Assembly: GCF_017814975.1 (NCBI RefSeq)
Contig: NZ_JAGIQA010000018.1
Coordinates: 62,001-126,000 of the forward strand
From: Cupriavidus consociatus
GTDB lineage: Bacteria; Pseudomonadota; Gammaproteobacteria; Burkholderiales; Burkholderiaceae
Length of the DNA stretch: 64,000 nucleotides
Direction of reading: 5' to 3'
Shown piece after piece: positions 16,516-25,192 of the stretch; the stretch's first letter is position 1, and every line of letters begins with the position of its first letter. A program made the translations under genes and the position numbers. Below the pieces are notes generated by a model. It had not been told where the DNA came from, searched no databases, and worked only from the letters and a program-made list of their open reading frames with translations.

Positions 16516-17940
16516 ATGACACCAAAGCATGAAGTCGAAGCGTTCATCAAGAGTTTCGTGAGTGACCTCGAGGAAGACAGTGTTGCCATCTTCGCTGGAG
16601 CCGGAATGTCGAAGGCATCCGGGTACGTAGATTGGCCGGAACTGCTTAGAGACATCGCGGCTGAGTTGGGGCTAAGGGTTGAGCTGGAGCACGATTTGAT
16701 TTCTCTAGCACAATTCCATGTCAATCAACGGAAGACCAGCGACGGCCTCGCGAAGAAGATCTTGCAGGAGTTTTCGGAGCAGGCCGAACTTTCGGATGTC
16801 CATAAGGTCATCGCTCGGCTGCCAATTAAGACGTACTGGACCACGAACTACGATACCCTAATCGAGGACGCGCTGCGCCAGGCTGACCGTGTCGCTGACA
16901 TCAAATCGGACGTGGATGATCTTTCTACCATCCGCCCGAAGCGAGATGCTGTCGTCTACAAGATGCACGGAGACGTTCGTTCTTCCGGTAAGGCAGTGCT
17001 CTACAAGAAGCAGTACGAGACCTACTATAAAACGCATGAGCGGTTCGTGACCGCTTTGAGCGGGGATCTTGTCTCCAAAACATTCTTGTTCATCGGTTTC
17101 AGCTTTACGGATCCCAATCTCGACTATGTGCTAAGTCGACTACATGGCGGCGGGGCGGGGAAGAAGACCCACTACTGCTTCATGAAGGCAATTGCGCGCG
17201 ATGACAAAGACGACGACGAGGCGTTTCGCTACAAGCAGCGAAAGCAAGAACTTCGAATCGATGATCTTAAGCGTTTCGGAATTCAGACGCTGCTTGTTGG
17301 CGAATATGATCAGATTCCGCAGATCCTTCTCGAAGTTGAGAAACGCTTTCTCAAGAAAACTATCTTTGTGTCCGGTAGCGCGGAAGAGTACGGCACTTGG
17401 GACCGCAACGCAGCGCTTGGCTTCGTTCACTCTCTAGCTGAGGATTGCATTAAGGCGAACCTGCGAATCGTCAACGGATTTGGTTGGGGGATTGGTAGTT
17501 CAGTCATCAATGGTGCACTGAAAGCGATTTATGCGAATCCGCTGAAGTACTCAGAGGATCAACTGATATTGCGTCCATTTCCTCAGCATGGTGACAACAT
17601 GCAGGCGCTCTGGGAAGAGTACCGTCAACGAATGATATCGCTGGCAGGTATCGCCATCTTCATGTTTGGAAACAAACTACAGGATGGAAAGATCGTCCCG
17701 GCCGGTGGTGTTCGCCGGGAGTTTGAAATTGCGATCGAGCACGGCCTCGTACCGATTCCTGTAGGTGCGACTGGATACATGGCTCGGGAGTTGTGGGTGG
17801 AGGTAATGAAGGATCCGAAAAAATACTATTCCGGCATCGAGTGGATCATTCCATTGGTCGAAGAGCTGGGAAAGGAATCGGCGGATCCTTCGGAGCTTCT
17901 CAAGACTGTTGTTAAAATCTTTAAGCAGCTAAATAAATGA
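16516..17940 (+). CDS. thsA: Thoeris effector ThsA (SIR2 + SLOG NADase)
   Basis: A 474-residue protein, almost the same length as Bacillus cereus ThsA (476). The N-terminal SIR2 domain (about 15-270) shows A-G-A-G-M-S, T-T-N-Y-D with Asn111 and K-M-H-G-D with His151; these match the catalytic N112/H152 known for B. cereus ThsA. The C-terminal SLOG/STALD domain (about 280-470) begins at I-F-V-S-G-S-A-E-E and contains N-G-F-G-W-G-I-G-S. In the known system, signal binding to SLOG activates the SIR2 domain, which depletes NAD and stops growth. It overlaps the second TIR gene by four bases. Confidence 0.93.
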   Translation: MTPKHEVEAFIKSFVSDLEEDSVAIFAGAGMSKASGYVDWPELLRDIAAELGLRVELEHDLISLAQFHVNQRKTSDGLAKKILQEFSEQAELSDVHKVIARLPIKTYWTTNYDTLIEDALRQADRVADIKSDVDDLSTIRPKRDAVVYKMHGDVRSSGKAVLYKKQYETYYKTHERFVTALSGDLVSKTFLFIGFSFTDPNLDYVLSRLHGGGAGKKTHYCFMKAIARDDKDDDEAFRYKQRKQELRIDDLKRFGIQTLLVGEYDQIPQILLEVEKRFLKKTIFVSGSAEEYGTWDRNAALGFVHSLAEDCIKANLRIVNGFGWGIGSSVINGALKAIYANPLKYSEDQLILRPFPQHGDNMQALWEEYRQRMISLAGIAIFMFGNKLQDGKIVPAGGVRREFEIAIEHGLVPIPVGATGYMARELWVEVMKDPKKYYSGIEWIIPLVEELGKESADPSELLKTVVKIFKQLNK

Positions 17941-18422
17941 ACAATATTAAGCGAAAAGTTTTTTACAGCTTCCACTTCGATAACGATGTGTTTCGTGTTC
18001 AGCAGATTCGAAACATGGGTGTCATCGAAGGTGATGAGCCCGTACAGCCGAACACCTGGGAGGAGATCAAGCGGAAGCCGAGTGGCGTAGAGCGCTGGAT
18101 CGATGACAATCTGCAGGGAAAGTCGTGTTTGATCGTGCTCGTTGGCTCTGAGACTGCGAACCGCCCATGGGTAAAGTACGAGATCAAGCGCGCCTGGGAA
18201 CTTAGTAAGGCGATCTTCGGGATCAACATTCATAACCTCAAGTGTCCAAAGGCCGGGACGTGCTCGAAAGGGCGAAATCCGTTTGATGGGATCACGTTTA
18301 AGAAGGCAAATGGTCAAATCTATGTGCCGACGGTCTACGAACCCTCATCCACGGACGCATACAACGACATCAAGCAAAAAATCTCTGGTTGGATTGAAGC
18401 TGCAATCAAGGGTGCGGCCTAG
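17937..18422 (+). CDS. thsB: Thoeris TIR-like protein ThsB (MTH538/DUF1863 type, second copy)
   Basis: A 161-residue protein of the TIR-like MTH538 family that is typical for Thoeris ThsB. It starts with R-K-V-F-Y-S-F-H-F-D-N-D-V-F, has N-R-P-W-V-K-Y-E with Glu82 as the likely catalytic residue, and ends in a helix. Its ATG overlaps the thsA stop (ATGA), so translation is coupled. It should produce the nucleotide signal for ThsA upon phage infection. Together with the first TIR gene this makes a type I Thoeris locus with two different sensors. Confidence 0.92.
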   Translation: MNNIKRKVFYSFHFDNDVFRVQQIRNMGVIEGDEPVQPNTWEEIKRKPSGVERWIDDNLQGKSCLIVLVGSETANRPWVKYEIKRAWELSKAIFGINIHNLKCPKAGTCSKGRNPFDGITFKKANGQIYVPTVYEPSSTDAYNDIKQKISGWIEAAIKGAA

Positions 18423-18529
18423 ACCAGTCCACTTGGCGGGGCCTTGAGTGCCCTGTCTTCCTGAGTTCAGCGGTTGCGCGACCGCGACATCGGTCGAGTC
18501 GTGCGCGTCGATCCACATGAGGAGCTGAC

Positions 18530-19138
18530 ATGAAGGCCGGAGTATGTAGGCTTACTGGTCAGCATGGAATTTTCCTGAAATCTCATATCATCCCGGCAGC
18601 GCTCACCCGCAGGGAGAAGGGCGAGGCCTTCATAGAAGCAGGCCTTGGCCGCGAGCCAAAGCGGGCATGGAATAGCTGGTTCGATGCCGAGCTCGTTAAC
18701 CAGGACGGCGAGAAGATCTTGACGGCCCATGATACGTGGGCCATTAATTTCTTGCGCAAGCATCGGATGATTTGGAGTGGTTGGGGAGCGGAAGATGAGC
18801 TTGAGCCTTCCTCCGACCCCAATACCACTTTCGCCGTAGTCGATCGAGAAAGAGGCCTCGGCATTCGCAGCATCAGCGATGTTGATGCCCGGCCGCTTCG
18901 ATTGTTCTATTTGAGTCTGCTTTGGCGAGCTGCGGCGACCCGGCGGTCGGAATTTGCTGAGGTGTGCTTAACATCAACCGAACTAGAAACACTTAGGCAG
19001 ATCGTTACGGGAGAGTGCGCTGATCGCTTCGACCTTTTTCCGATCGCTCTCACCCAGCTTAGTACACGTGGACCACTTCACAACCTGACTCCAATTCGAA
19101 GCACCCAGGACTTCGTTTGGCAGAGAAGCAGCCAGTAA
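18530..19138 (+). CDS. HNH-like SHI-motif protein, probably 3'-frameshifted
   Basis: A 202-residue protein with an N-terminal C-R-L-T-G-Q-H-G-I-F-L-K-S-H-I-I-P block. It resembles a family of phage- and island-borne proteins with a Cys-x2-Cys...S-H-I-I-P zinc/HNH-like start, but the second Cys of the first pair is absent here. The middle is rich in W and charged residues. The protein ends abruptly, and the next 3' frame carries a natural-looking continuation (19117-19395), so one frameshift has probably split the gene. ATG has GGAG nine bases upstream. It follows thsB by 107 bases. Function unknown; a nuclease role is only a possibility. Confidence 0.5.
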   Translation: MKAGVCRLTGQHGIFLKSHIIPAALTRREKGEAFIEAGLGREPKRAWNSWFDAELVNQDGEKILTAHDTWAINFLRKHRMIWSGWGAEDELEPSSDPNTTFAVVDRERGLGIRSISDVDARPLRLFYLSLLWRAAATRRSEFAEVCLTSTELETLRQIVTGECADRFDLFPIALTQLSTRGPLHNLTPIRSTQDFVWQRSSQ

Positions 19139-19395
19139 CGCTTAACACTTACCGCTTTTACTTCGATGGTCTCATCGCGCATATGTATTTGCCGTCGAGT
19201 GAGCTCGATGTTTGCGCGACGATGAGCGGGATTGCTGTAGGAAACGAAGCACGGGAACTCGTTATACCCACCGTAGAGTACGAAAAGTCGTTTCAGCTAA
19301 AGAACGTGATGAATCTCGCCACGGAAACAGCCACTCGTTGGCCTGAGAAATCGACGCATCTCCGGAATGCCAGCGGGAAGCGGCGGTCGGTCTAA
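19117..19395 (+). pseudogene. C-terminal part of the preceding gene in another frame
   Basis: The frame from TTG 19117 gives L-N-T-Y-R-F-Y-F-D-G-L-I-A-H-M-Y and continues for about 80 well-formed residues. It overlaps the end of 18530-19138 by 22 bases in the -1 frame and has no ribosome binding site. It is best read as the displaced C-terminus of that gene. No slippery heptamer was seen at the overlap, so mutation is more likely than programmed frameshifting. Confidence 0.4.
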
Positions 19396-19850
19396 TTCGA
19401 CTGACTCCGTTTGGGTGCGTTGGTAGATTCGTCCGGAGGGTGTAGCGGACGACCCCGAGCCGGTGCCGTCCGCAAGGGAGGGCTCTAGCCCTCAGGCGTT
19501 GGTTACTTCTTTGACCTTTGCTTCGATCGCCATCGGTGCGATTGCCTTGATGCGGCGGACCTTTGCGGCGGCGGGCTTGGCCGGCGCTGGGGCTGTCTTT
19601 GCGGACGATACCGGCATGTCGCCCTTACTGCCTCGAAAGAGCTTGGCCCCATGGTTATCGCCATGATGACAGCGGAGATCATCTTGGATGGTCGTGAAAC
19701 GTCGGAGGCGGACGAGATAGTGTTTGAGGCTGCGGAGCTTCTGAGAGATCGAGATTTTGGCGCACTGTGCGCCTGGCTTGAGCGCGGGCGATTCAATTCG
19801 CCAGCCAACAAAGCTGGACCAGCAAGTGAACGCTTGATGCCTAACAAGTT
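19396..19850. other. Gap with only weak small open frames
   Basis: No confident gene. On the - strand 19492-19617 could encode 41 residues rich in Ala, Lys and Pro (start M-P-V-S-S-A-K) with TAAGGG upstream. On the + strand 19651-19881 could encode 76 residues (core A-E-L-L-R-D-R-D-F-G-A-L). A GAGGGC-TCTA-GCCCTC hairpin lies at 19478-19493. All are weak. Confidence 0.3.
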
Positions 19851-21173
19851 TCAGATCAAATCCAACCCGTCGCGGCTTTGACCTTCCGACGACTCCGGCA
19901 GATCCCCATCTTCCGGCCACCACTCGGGTGGCCAGGGCCTCCAACGAGGTCCGTCCACACTTGCCTGCAATTGAGCGAGCACGGGATCTGTACGCTCAAG
20001 CTCTTCCCGCACGACACGAATCCACACAGCAACGCGTTCGTTATATGGCTCAACAAATTCGTTGCAACGCACGGACAGACCGTCAAGAAACTCCCGCAGC
20101 CGAGCAATCTTTTCGTGCATCTCCACAATGCTTAGCGCCTGCTTGAATACCTCCTCGCGTGCTTGAAGCCGTCTGCGCACCCGTGCTTCCTCTTCGGCTC
20201 GCTTACGGCTCTCTTCCTCACGCGCTTCTCGCTCCCTTCTTGATATGCGCTGCAACGGCACTAACGCCAGTATCCCGTGAGTAATCTCACGCAGTTGCTC
20301 TTGCAACTTCTGCCCCGTGGCCTCCCAAATCTTGCTGGCGCTATATTCTGTGCCCTTGACCCTCAGCGAAAAGCGATCTGCTGGCTCGGATACATATTCG
20401 CTGGCCCACGACTTTTCCTTTCGGAGGTTTGCATATTCTGACGCTGACAGCTTCTTTCGGTGATAGCCCTGGACAAACTCCATGGCAAAGCGTTCGCCGC
20501 CCATGACGAGTTGTACGCGATTAGCTTGGCTACTTCCCGCTCTGCGGCCAGAATCCCCCTTGGTCCACTCAGTTTTCATGCCAGCCGCATTCAGCGCTTT
20601 CAGCAGACCATCATGGAAGCGCAGGATCCACTCCATGCTATCGAGGGAAGCTGTAATATTCAGAACACCCTCTCTGAACAACATGTAGCGGCCGTGCTCG
20701 CCGTACGGCGGATTTTCTTCCTCCGAAAGCCTTGACCATTCACCCAGTTTCCGTCGAGCTTGCGCAGCTATCAGCTTCGGCGTCCTATCCATCAAACGCT
20801 TGGTTGCCACGACCAAGGGGTGCGGTCGCTCGAGAACGGCCGGCATGACAACCTCGACCTCGCGAACAGCATTCTCAATTTCTGTTCTAATCGCGCTCTC
20901 GCGCTGGTCTCGTAGCGACTTCTGTCTCGCACGCTCCTCGGGATCATCAGTCGCGAAATCCACCATCGTGTCCAACTCAGGAGCCGGCAAGGCAATCTTT
21001 TGCGGGTGCTTTCCTGCCTGGAGCTTCGCCCAATATCCTCGCGGTGGCACTGGTATTGCATTTCGTCTGCAAGCCTTCGCCAATCCCGCATCGGAGATGC
21101 CTAATTCGGTCGACAGCTTGGAGACGGGCTTCTCCCAAACCATTTTGTATAGTTCGCTGCGCTTCAATGCCAT
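19851..21173 (-). CDS. Conserved hypothetical protein with N-terminal HTH-like motif
   Basis: A 440-residue cytosolic protein. The first ~45 residues (R-S-E-L-Y-K-M-V-W, then L-S-T-E-L-G-I-S-D-A-G-L-A-K-A-C-R, then P-P-R-G-Y-W-A-K) look like a helix-turn-helix domain shared by a widespread family of unknown function. The middle (about 180-290) is mixed alpha/beta. Residues about 305-390 form a long charged coiled coil rich in Glu and Arg, and the C-terminus is Trp/Pro-rich. ATG 21173 fits the family start; GTG 21200 is an alternative because the GGAG before ATG is very close. It is divergent from hsdM. Confidence 0.6.
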   Translation of the reverse strand: MALKRSELYKMVWEKPVSKLSTELGISDAGLAKACRRNAIPVPPRGYWAKLQAGKHPQKIALPAPELDTMVDFATDDPEERARQKSLRDQRESAIRTEIENAVREVEVVMPAVLERPHPLVVATKRLMDRTPKLIAAQARRKLGEWSRLSEEENPPYGEHGRYMLFREGVLNITASLDSMEWILRFHDGLLKALNAAGMKTEWTKGDSGRRAGSSQANRVQLVMGGERFAMEFVQGYHRKKLSASEYANLRKEKSWASEYVSEPADRFSLRVKGTEYSASKIWEATGQKLQEQLREITHGILALVPLQRISRREREAREEESRKRAEEEARVRRRLQAREEVFKQALSIVEMHEKIARLREFLDGLSVRCNEFVEPYNERVAVWIRVVREELERTDPVLAQLQASVDGPRWRPWPPEWWPEDGDLPESSEGQSRDGLDLI

Positions 21174-21488
21174 TCTCCAGGTGAAAATGATGTGTTCCAC
21201 GGTCTGTGCGACACCATCAAAGACCCGCCCTACCTTGCCTCCGCTACGCCGACAGTAACCGATCAGCTACGTCAAGCACGATGCTGACCGGTTGAATCCG
21301 CAGTGTGGATCCCAGGCCGCGAGTGTTCGAAGCCTGCCTAGCTTTTCAGCCCTCCAATCGAGGAGTGTGAACCGCCCATGGGTAGAATCTGGGGACTTCG
21401 TCAGCGGTCAGCTCGTTGATCTGTAAAATTCGCAGATTAATGCTGGGGGCATCCCCGGCCGAGACCAACGCACGGCCCACCCACACCG

Positions 21489-23912
21489 ATGGCAATCAAG
21501 AAATCCGAGCTCTACTCTTCCCTCTGGGAATCCTGCGACCTGTTGCGCGGCGGTATGGATGCCAGCCAGTACAAAGACTATGTGCTGGTACTGTTGTTCA
21601 TCAAGTACGTCAGCGACAAATACGCCGGTCAGCGCTACGCACCGATCACCATTCCCGACGGTGCCAGCTTCGCGGACATGGTGGCCCTGAAAGGCAAGCC
21701 GGACATTGGCGACCAGATCAACAAGAAGATCATCGGGCCGCTGGCCGCAGCCAACAAGTTATCGGACATGCCGGACTTCAACGACACCGGCAAGCTCGGC
21801 ACGGGTGCGGAAATGGTCACGCGCCTGTCCGATCTGATCGCGGTGTTCGAGAGCCCCGATCTGGATTTCTCGAAGAATCGTGCCGACGGCGACGACATTC
21901 TCGGCGACGCATACGAATACCTGATGCGCCACTTTGCTACCGAAAGTGGCAAGAGCAAGGGGCAGTTCTATACGCCTGCCGAAGTCAGCCGCATTCTGGC
22001 TGCCGTCATCGGCATTGGAAGTGCCAAGACCAGCACCGAAACCACCGTGTACGACCCGACATGCGGTTCCGGTTCGCTGCTGCTGAAAGTAGGAGACGCA
22101 GCGCATACAGACGTCACCCTGTACGGTCAGGAAAAGGATTCGGCGACCAGCGGTCTCGCGCGCATGAACATGATCCTGCACGACAACCCCACAGCGTTGA
22201 TTGGCCAGGGCAACACGCTGACCGACCCAAAATTTCGGGACGGCGCGTCCCTGAAAACGTTCGACTTCGTGGTCGCCAATCCGCCGTTCTCGGACAAGCG
22301 CTGGAGCACGGGGCTTGACCCGCTTCATGATCCGTACGGGCGATTCGATACGTTCGGTGTGCCGCCGGCCAAGCAGGGCGACTACGCCTATCTGCTGCAT
22401 ATCGTGCGCAGCCTGAAATCCACCGGCAAGGGCGCGTGCATCCTGCCGCATGGCGTGCTGTTCCGTGGCAATGCGGAAAGCGAGATCCGCCGGAACCTGA
22501 TTCGCCACGGCTACATCAAGGGCATCATCGGCCTGCCGGCGAACCTGTTCTACGGCACCGGCATTCCCGCCTGCATCATCGTCATCGACAAGGAAAACGC
22601 CCAGGCCCGCAAGGGGATCTTCATGATCGATGCCAGCAGCGGCTTCATCAAGGATGGTCCGAAGAACCGCCTGCGCGAACAGGACATCCACCGCATCGTG
22701 GACGTGTTCACCCGCATGGACGAGAGCGACCCGCGCTATGCGCGACTGGTCGGCCAGGATGAAATCGAGAAGAACGACTTCAACCTGAACCTGCCGCGCT
22801 ACATCGACAGCAGCGTGGCGGAAGACATCCAGGACCTTCATGGCCATCTGCAGGGCGGCATTCCACTCGCGGATGTAGACGCCCTGAACGACTACTGGGC
22901 CGTGTGCCCGCAACTGAAAGATGCGTTGTTCAAGCCACTACGCGAAGGCTATGTCACGCTGGCCGTGGACAAGGTGGATATCAAGCCGACGATCTTCCAG
23001 CATCCGCAGTTCGCCGGCTACCTCAGCGACATGGGCCGGCACTTCGATGCTTGGCGAGCAGCCACTGTTCCCACACTCAACGCGCTGGATACAGGTTTCC
23101 ACCCGAAGCAGTTCATTGTGGGGCTGGCCGATGGCCTGCTGGAACACTACGAAGGCAAGCCTCTGGTGGATGCCTACGACGTGTACCAACACCTGATGGA
23201 TTACTGGGCGGAAACCATGCAGGACGATGCTTACGTGCTGGCGGCCGATGGCTGGGTGGCGCGGACATACCGCGTCATCGAGAAGACGAAGAAAGGCAAA
23301 GGCGAAAACGCCAAGGTCGTGGAGAAGGACAAGGGCTGGGCCTGCGACTTGGTGCCGAAACCATACATCGTGGCGCGCTACTTCGCGGCCGAGCAGACTG
23401 CGATTGACGAAACCAGCGCCGCGCTGGAGGCCGCCAGCAGCGCACTGACCGAGCTGCAAGAAGAGCACAGCGGGGAAGACGCCGTGTTCAGCGGCTTCGA
23501 CAAGATCAATGCGGCGGCGGTGAAGGAGCGCATCAAGGAGATCGGCAAGGACCCGGATGCGGCCGATGAACTGGCTGTGTTGAAGCAATGGCAATCGCTT
23601 GCCGATAAAGAAGCCGTGCTGAAGAAAAAGCTCAAGACGCTGGAACTCGAGCTGGACGCCAAGGCGTACGCGCGGTACCCCAAGCTCACGGTGGACGAGA
23701 TCAAGACGCTGGTGGTGGAAGACAAGTGGCTTGCTGCCTTTTCTGCCACCGTGTTAGGTGAACTGGAGCGCGTATCGCATACGCTCACCAGTCGTGTGCG
23801 GGATCTGGCCTTACGCTATGAGTCGCCATTGCCAGTATTGGTGGATGAGGTTGCTACGTTGTCTGCCCGCGTTGAGGCGCATCTGCGCAAGATGGGGGCG
23901 GTGTGGAACTGA
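21489..23912 (+). CDS. hsdM: Type I restriction-modification system, methyltransferase subunit HsdM
   Basis: An 807-residue N6-adenine methyltransferase subunit. The N-terminal helical domain is typical (S-L-W-E-S-C-D-L-L-R-G). The SAM-binding motif I is Y-D-P-T-C-G-S-G-S-L-L, preceded by G-K-S-K-G-Q-F-Y-T-P, and the catalytic N264-P-P-F267 is intact. About 300 extra residues at the C-terminus, beyond the usual ~500-residue HsdM, include coiled coil around 640-720. It forms the modification and restriction complex with HsdS and HsdR. The stop overlaps the hsdS start by ten bases. The domain order and intact motifs suggest a working enzyme. Confidence 0.94.
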   Translation: MAIKKSELYSSLWESCDLLRGGMDASQYKDYVLVLLFIKYVSDKYAGQRYAPITIPDGASFADMVALKGKPDIGDQINKKIIGPLAAANKLSDMPDFNDTGKLGTGAEMVTRLSDLIAVFESPDLDFSKNRADGDDILGDAYEYLMRHFATESGKSKGQFYTPAEVSRILAAVIGIGSAKTSTETTVYDPTCGSGSLLLKVGDAAHTDVTLYGQEKDSATSGLARMNMILHDNPTALIGQGNTLTDPKFRDGASLKTFDFVVANPPFSDKRWSTGLDPLHDPYGRFDTFGVPPAKQGDYAYLLHIVRSLKSTGKGACILPHGVLFRGNAESEIRRNLIRHGYIKGIIGLPANLFYGTGIPACIIVIDKENAQARKGIFMIDASSGFIKDGPKNRLREQDIHRIVDVFTRMDESDPRYARLVGQDEIEKNDFNLNLPRYIDSSVAEDIQDLHGHLQGGIPLADVDALNDYWAVCPQLKDALFKPLREGYVTLAVDKVDIKPTIFQHPQFAGYLSDMGRHFDAWRAATVPTLNALDTGFHPKQFIVGLADGLLEHYEGKPLVDAYDVYQHLMDYWAETMQDDAYVLAADGWVARTYRVIEKTKKGKGENAKVVEKDKGWACDLVPKPYIVARYFAAEQTAIDETSAALEAASSALTELQEEHSGEDAVFSGFDKINAAAVKERIKEIGKDPDAADELAVLKQWQSLADKEAVLKKKLKTLELELDAKAYARYPKLTVDEIKTLVVEDKWLAAFSATVLGELERVSHTLTSRVRDLALRYESPLPVLVDEVATLSARVEAHLRKMGAVWN

Positions 23913-25183
23913 GGACGGGGTACAAGCAAACTGAAGTTGGTGCTGTCCCAGCGGACTGGGATGTGTCACCGCTTGGACGATTGGTTACGTCCGTCGAATA
24001 TGGCTCGTCAGCAAAGTCCAGCACGAAGGGTTCGATGCCAGTGCTGCGCATGGGCAACTTGCAAGGCGGCAAGATTGATTGGAACGACCTTGTTTACACC
24101 GATGACGAGAGAGAAATTGCGAAGTACGCGCTTCGCCCCGGCGACGTTTTGTTCAATCGCACGAACACGATTGACCTTGTGGGCAAGACATCCATCTATT
24201 GCGGAGAAGAGCCTGCGATATTTGCTGGCTATTTGATTCGCATAAACGCCAAGAAAGATCTCTTGGATTCGTGCTTTCTCAACTACACGCTGAACACCGA
24301 ATTTGCCAAGAAATACAGCCTCAAGGTTTTAAGCGTTGCCGTCGGCCAAGCGAACATCAACGGCCAAAAGCTCAAGACCTATCCTATTCCACTTCCCCCT
24401 ACCGTCGGCGAGCAATCCGCCATCGCCGCCACCCTGAACGACGTCGATGCCCTGCTGTCTGGCCTGGACAAACTCATCGCGAAGAAGCGCGGCCTCAAGC
24501 AGGCTGCCATGCAGCGATTGCTTACTGGAAAGACTCGGTTGCCGGGGTTTAAGCTCAAGGCTGGCACAAAGCAAACCGATGCGGGTGTTATCCCGGAGGA
24601 CTGGGATGTTTCACCTGTTGGTCGAGAATTTGACGTGAAACTCGGAAAAATGTTGGATGCCGAAAAGAACGTCGGTGATTTGAAGCCATATCTGGGAAAT
24701 CGTTCAGTTCAATGGAATCAGATTGATGTCAGTGATTTGCAACTGATGCGCATGACCCGCTCCGACATGGAACGATTCCGTTTGCGTAAGGGGGACTTGC
24801 TGGTATGTGAGGGCGGGGAGGTTGGGCGCGCCGCGCTTTGGGATGAACCCATCGAGGAATGCTATTACCAAAAGGCTTTGCATCGGCTACGTCCGCTTAG
24901 AGGCTTTGATTCACGTTTGATGGTTGAAATGCTCCATCTTTGGAGTAATGCTGGCACTCTCGATAATTACGTGACCCAAACGAGCATTGCACATTTACCG
25001 CGGGAGAAGTTTCTGGAGGTGCCGATGCCAGTTCCTCCGCTTTCTGAACAATCCGCCATTGCCGAAGTGCTTTCTGACATGAATTCCGACCTATCGCTGT
25101 TGGAGGCGCGACGAAACAAAACCCGCCTGCTCAAGCAAGGCATGATGCAAGAACTGCTGACCGGCAAGACACGACTGATCTAG
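23903..25183 (+). CDS. hsdS: Type I restriction-modification system, specificity subunit HsdS
   Basis: A 426-residue DNA-recognition subunit with two target-recognition domains (about 5-150 and 220-365), each followed by a conserved spacer helix. The repeats are clear: E-Q-S-A-I-A-A-T-L-N near 175 and E-Q-S-A-I-A-E-V-L-S near 380, each ending in L-L-T-G-K-T-R-L. It starts at GTG within the end of hsdM. It fixes the bipartite sequence that the complex methylates or guards. The target cannot be read from sequence alone. Confidence 0.93.
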   Translation: MELRTGYKQTEVGAVPADWDVSPLGRLVTSVEYGSSAKSSTKGSMPVLRMGNLQGGKIDWNDLVYTDDEREIAKYALRPGDVLFNRTNTIDLVGKTSIYCGEEPAIFAGYLIRINAKKDLLDSCFLNYTLNTEFAKKYSLKVLSVAVGQANINGQKLKTYPIPLPPTVGEQSAIAATLNDVDALLSGLDKLIAKKRGLKQAAMQRLLTGKTRLPGFKLKAGTKQTDAGVIPEDWDVSPVGREFDVKLGKMLDAEKNVGDLKPYLGNRSVQWNQIDVSDLQLMRMTRSDMERFRLRKGDLLVCEGGEVGRAALWDEPIEECYYQKALHRLRPLRGFDSRLMVEMLHLWSNAGTLDNYVTQTSIAHLPREKFLEVPMPVPPLSEQSAIAEVLSDMNSDLSLLEARRNKTRLLKQGMMQELLTGKTRLI

Positions 25184-25192
25184 AGAACTCCA

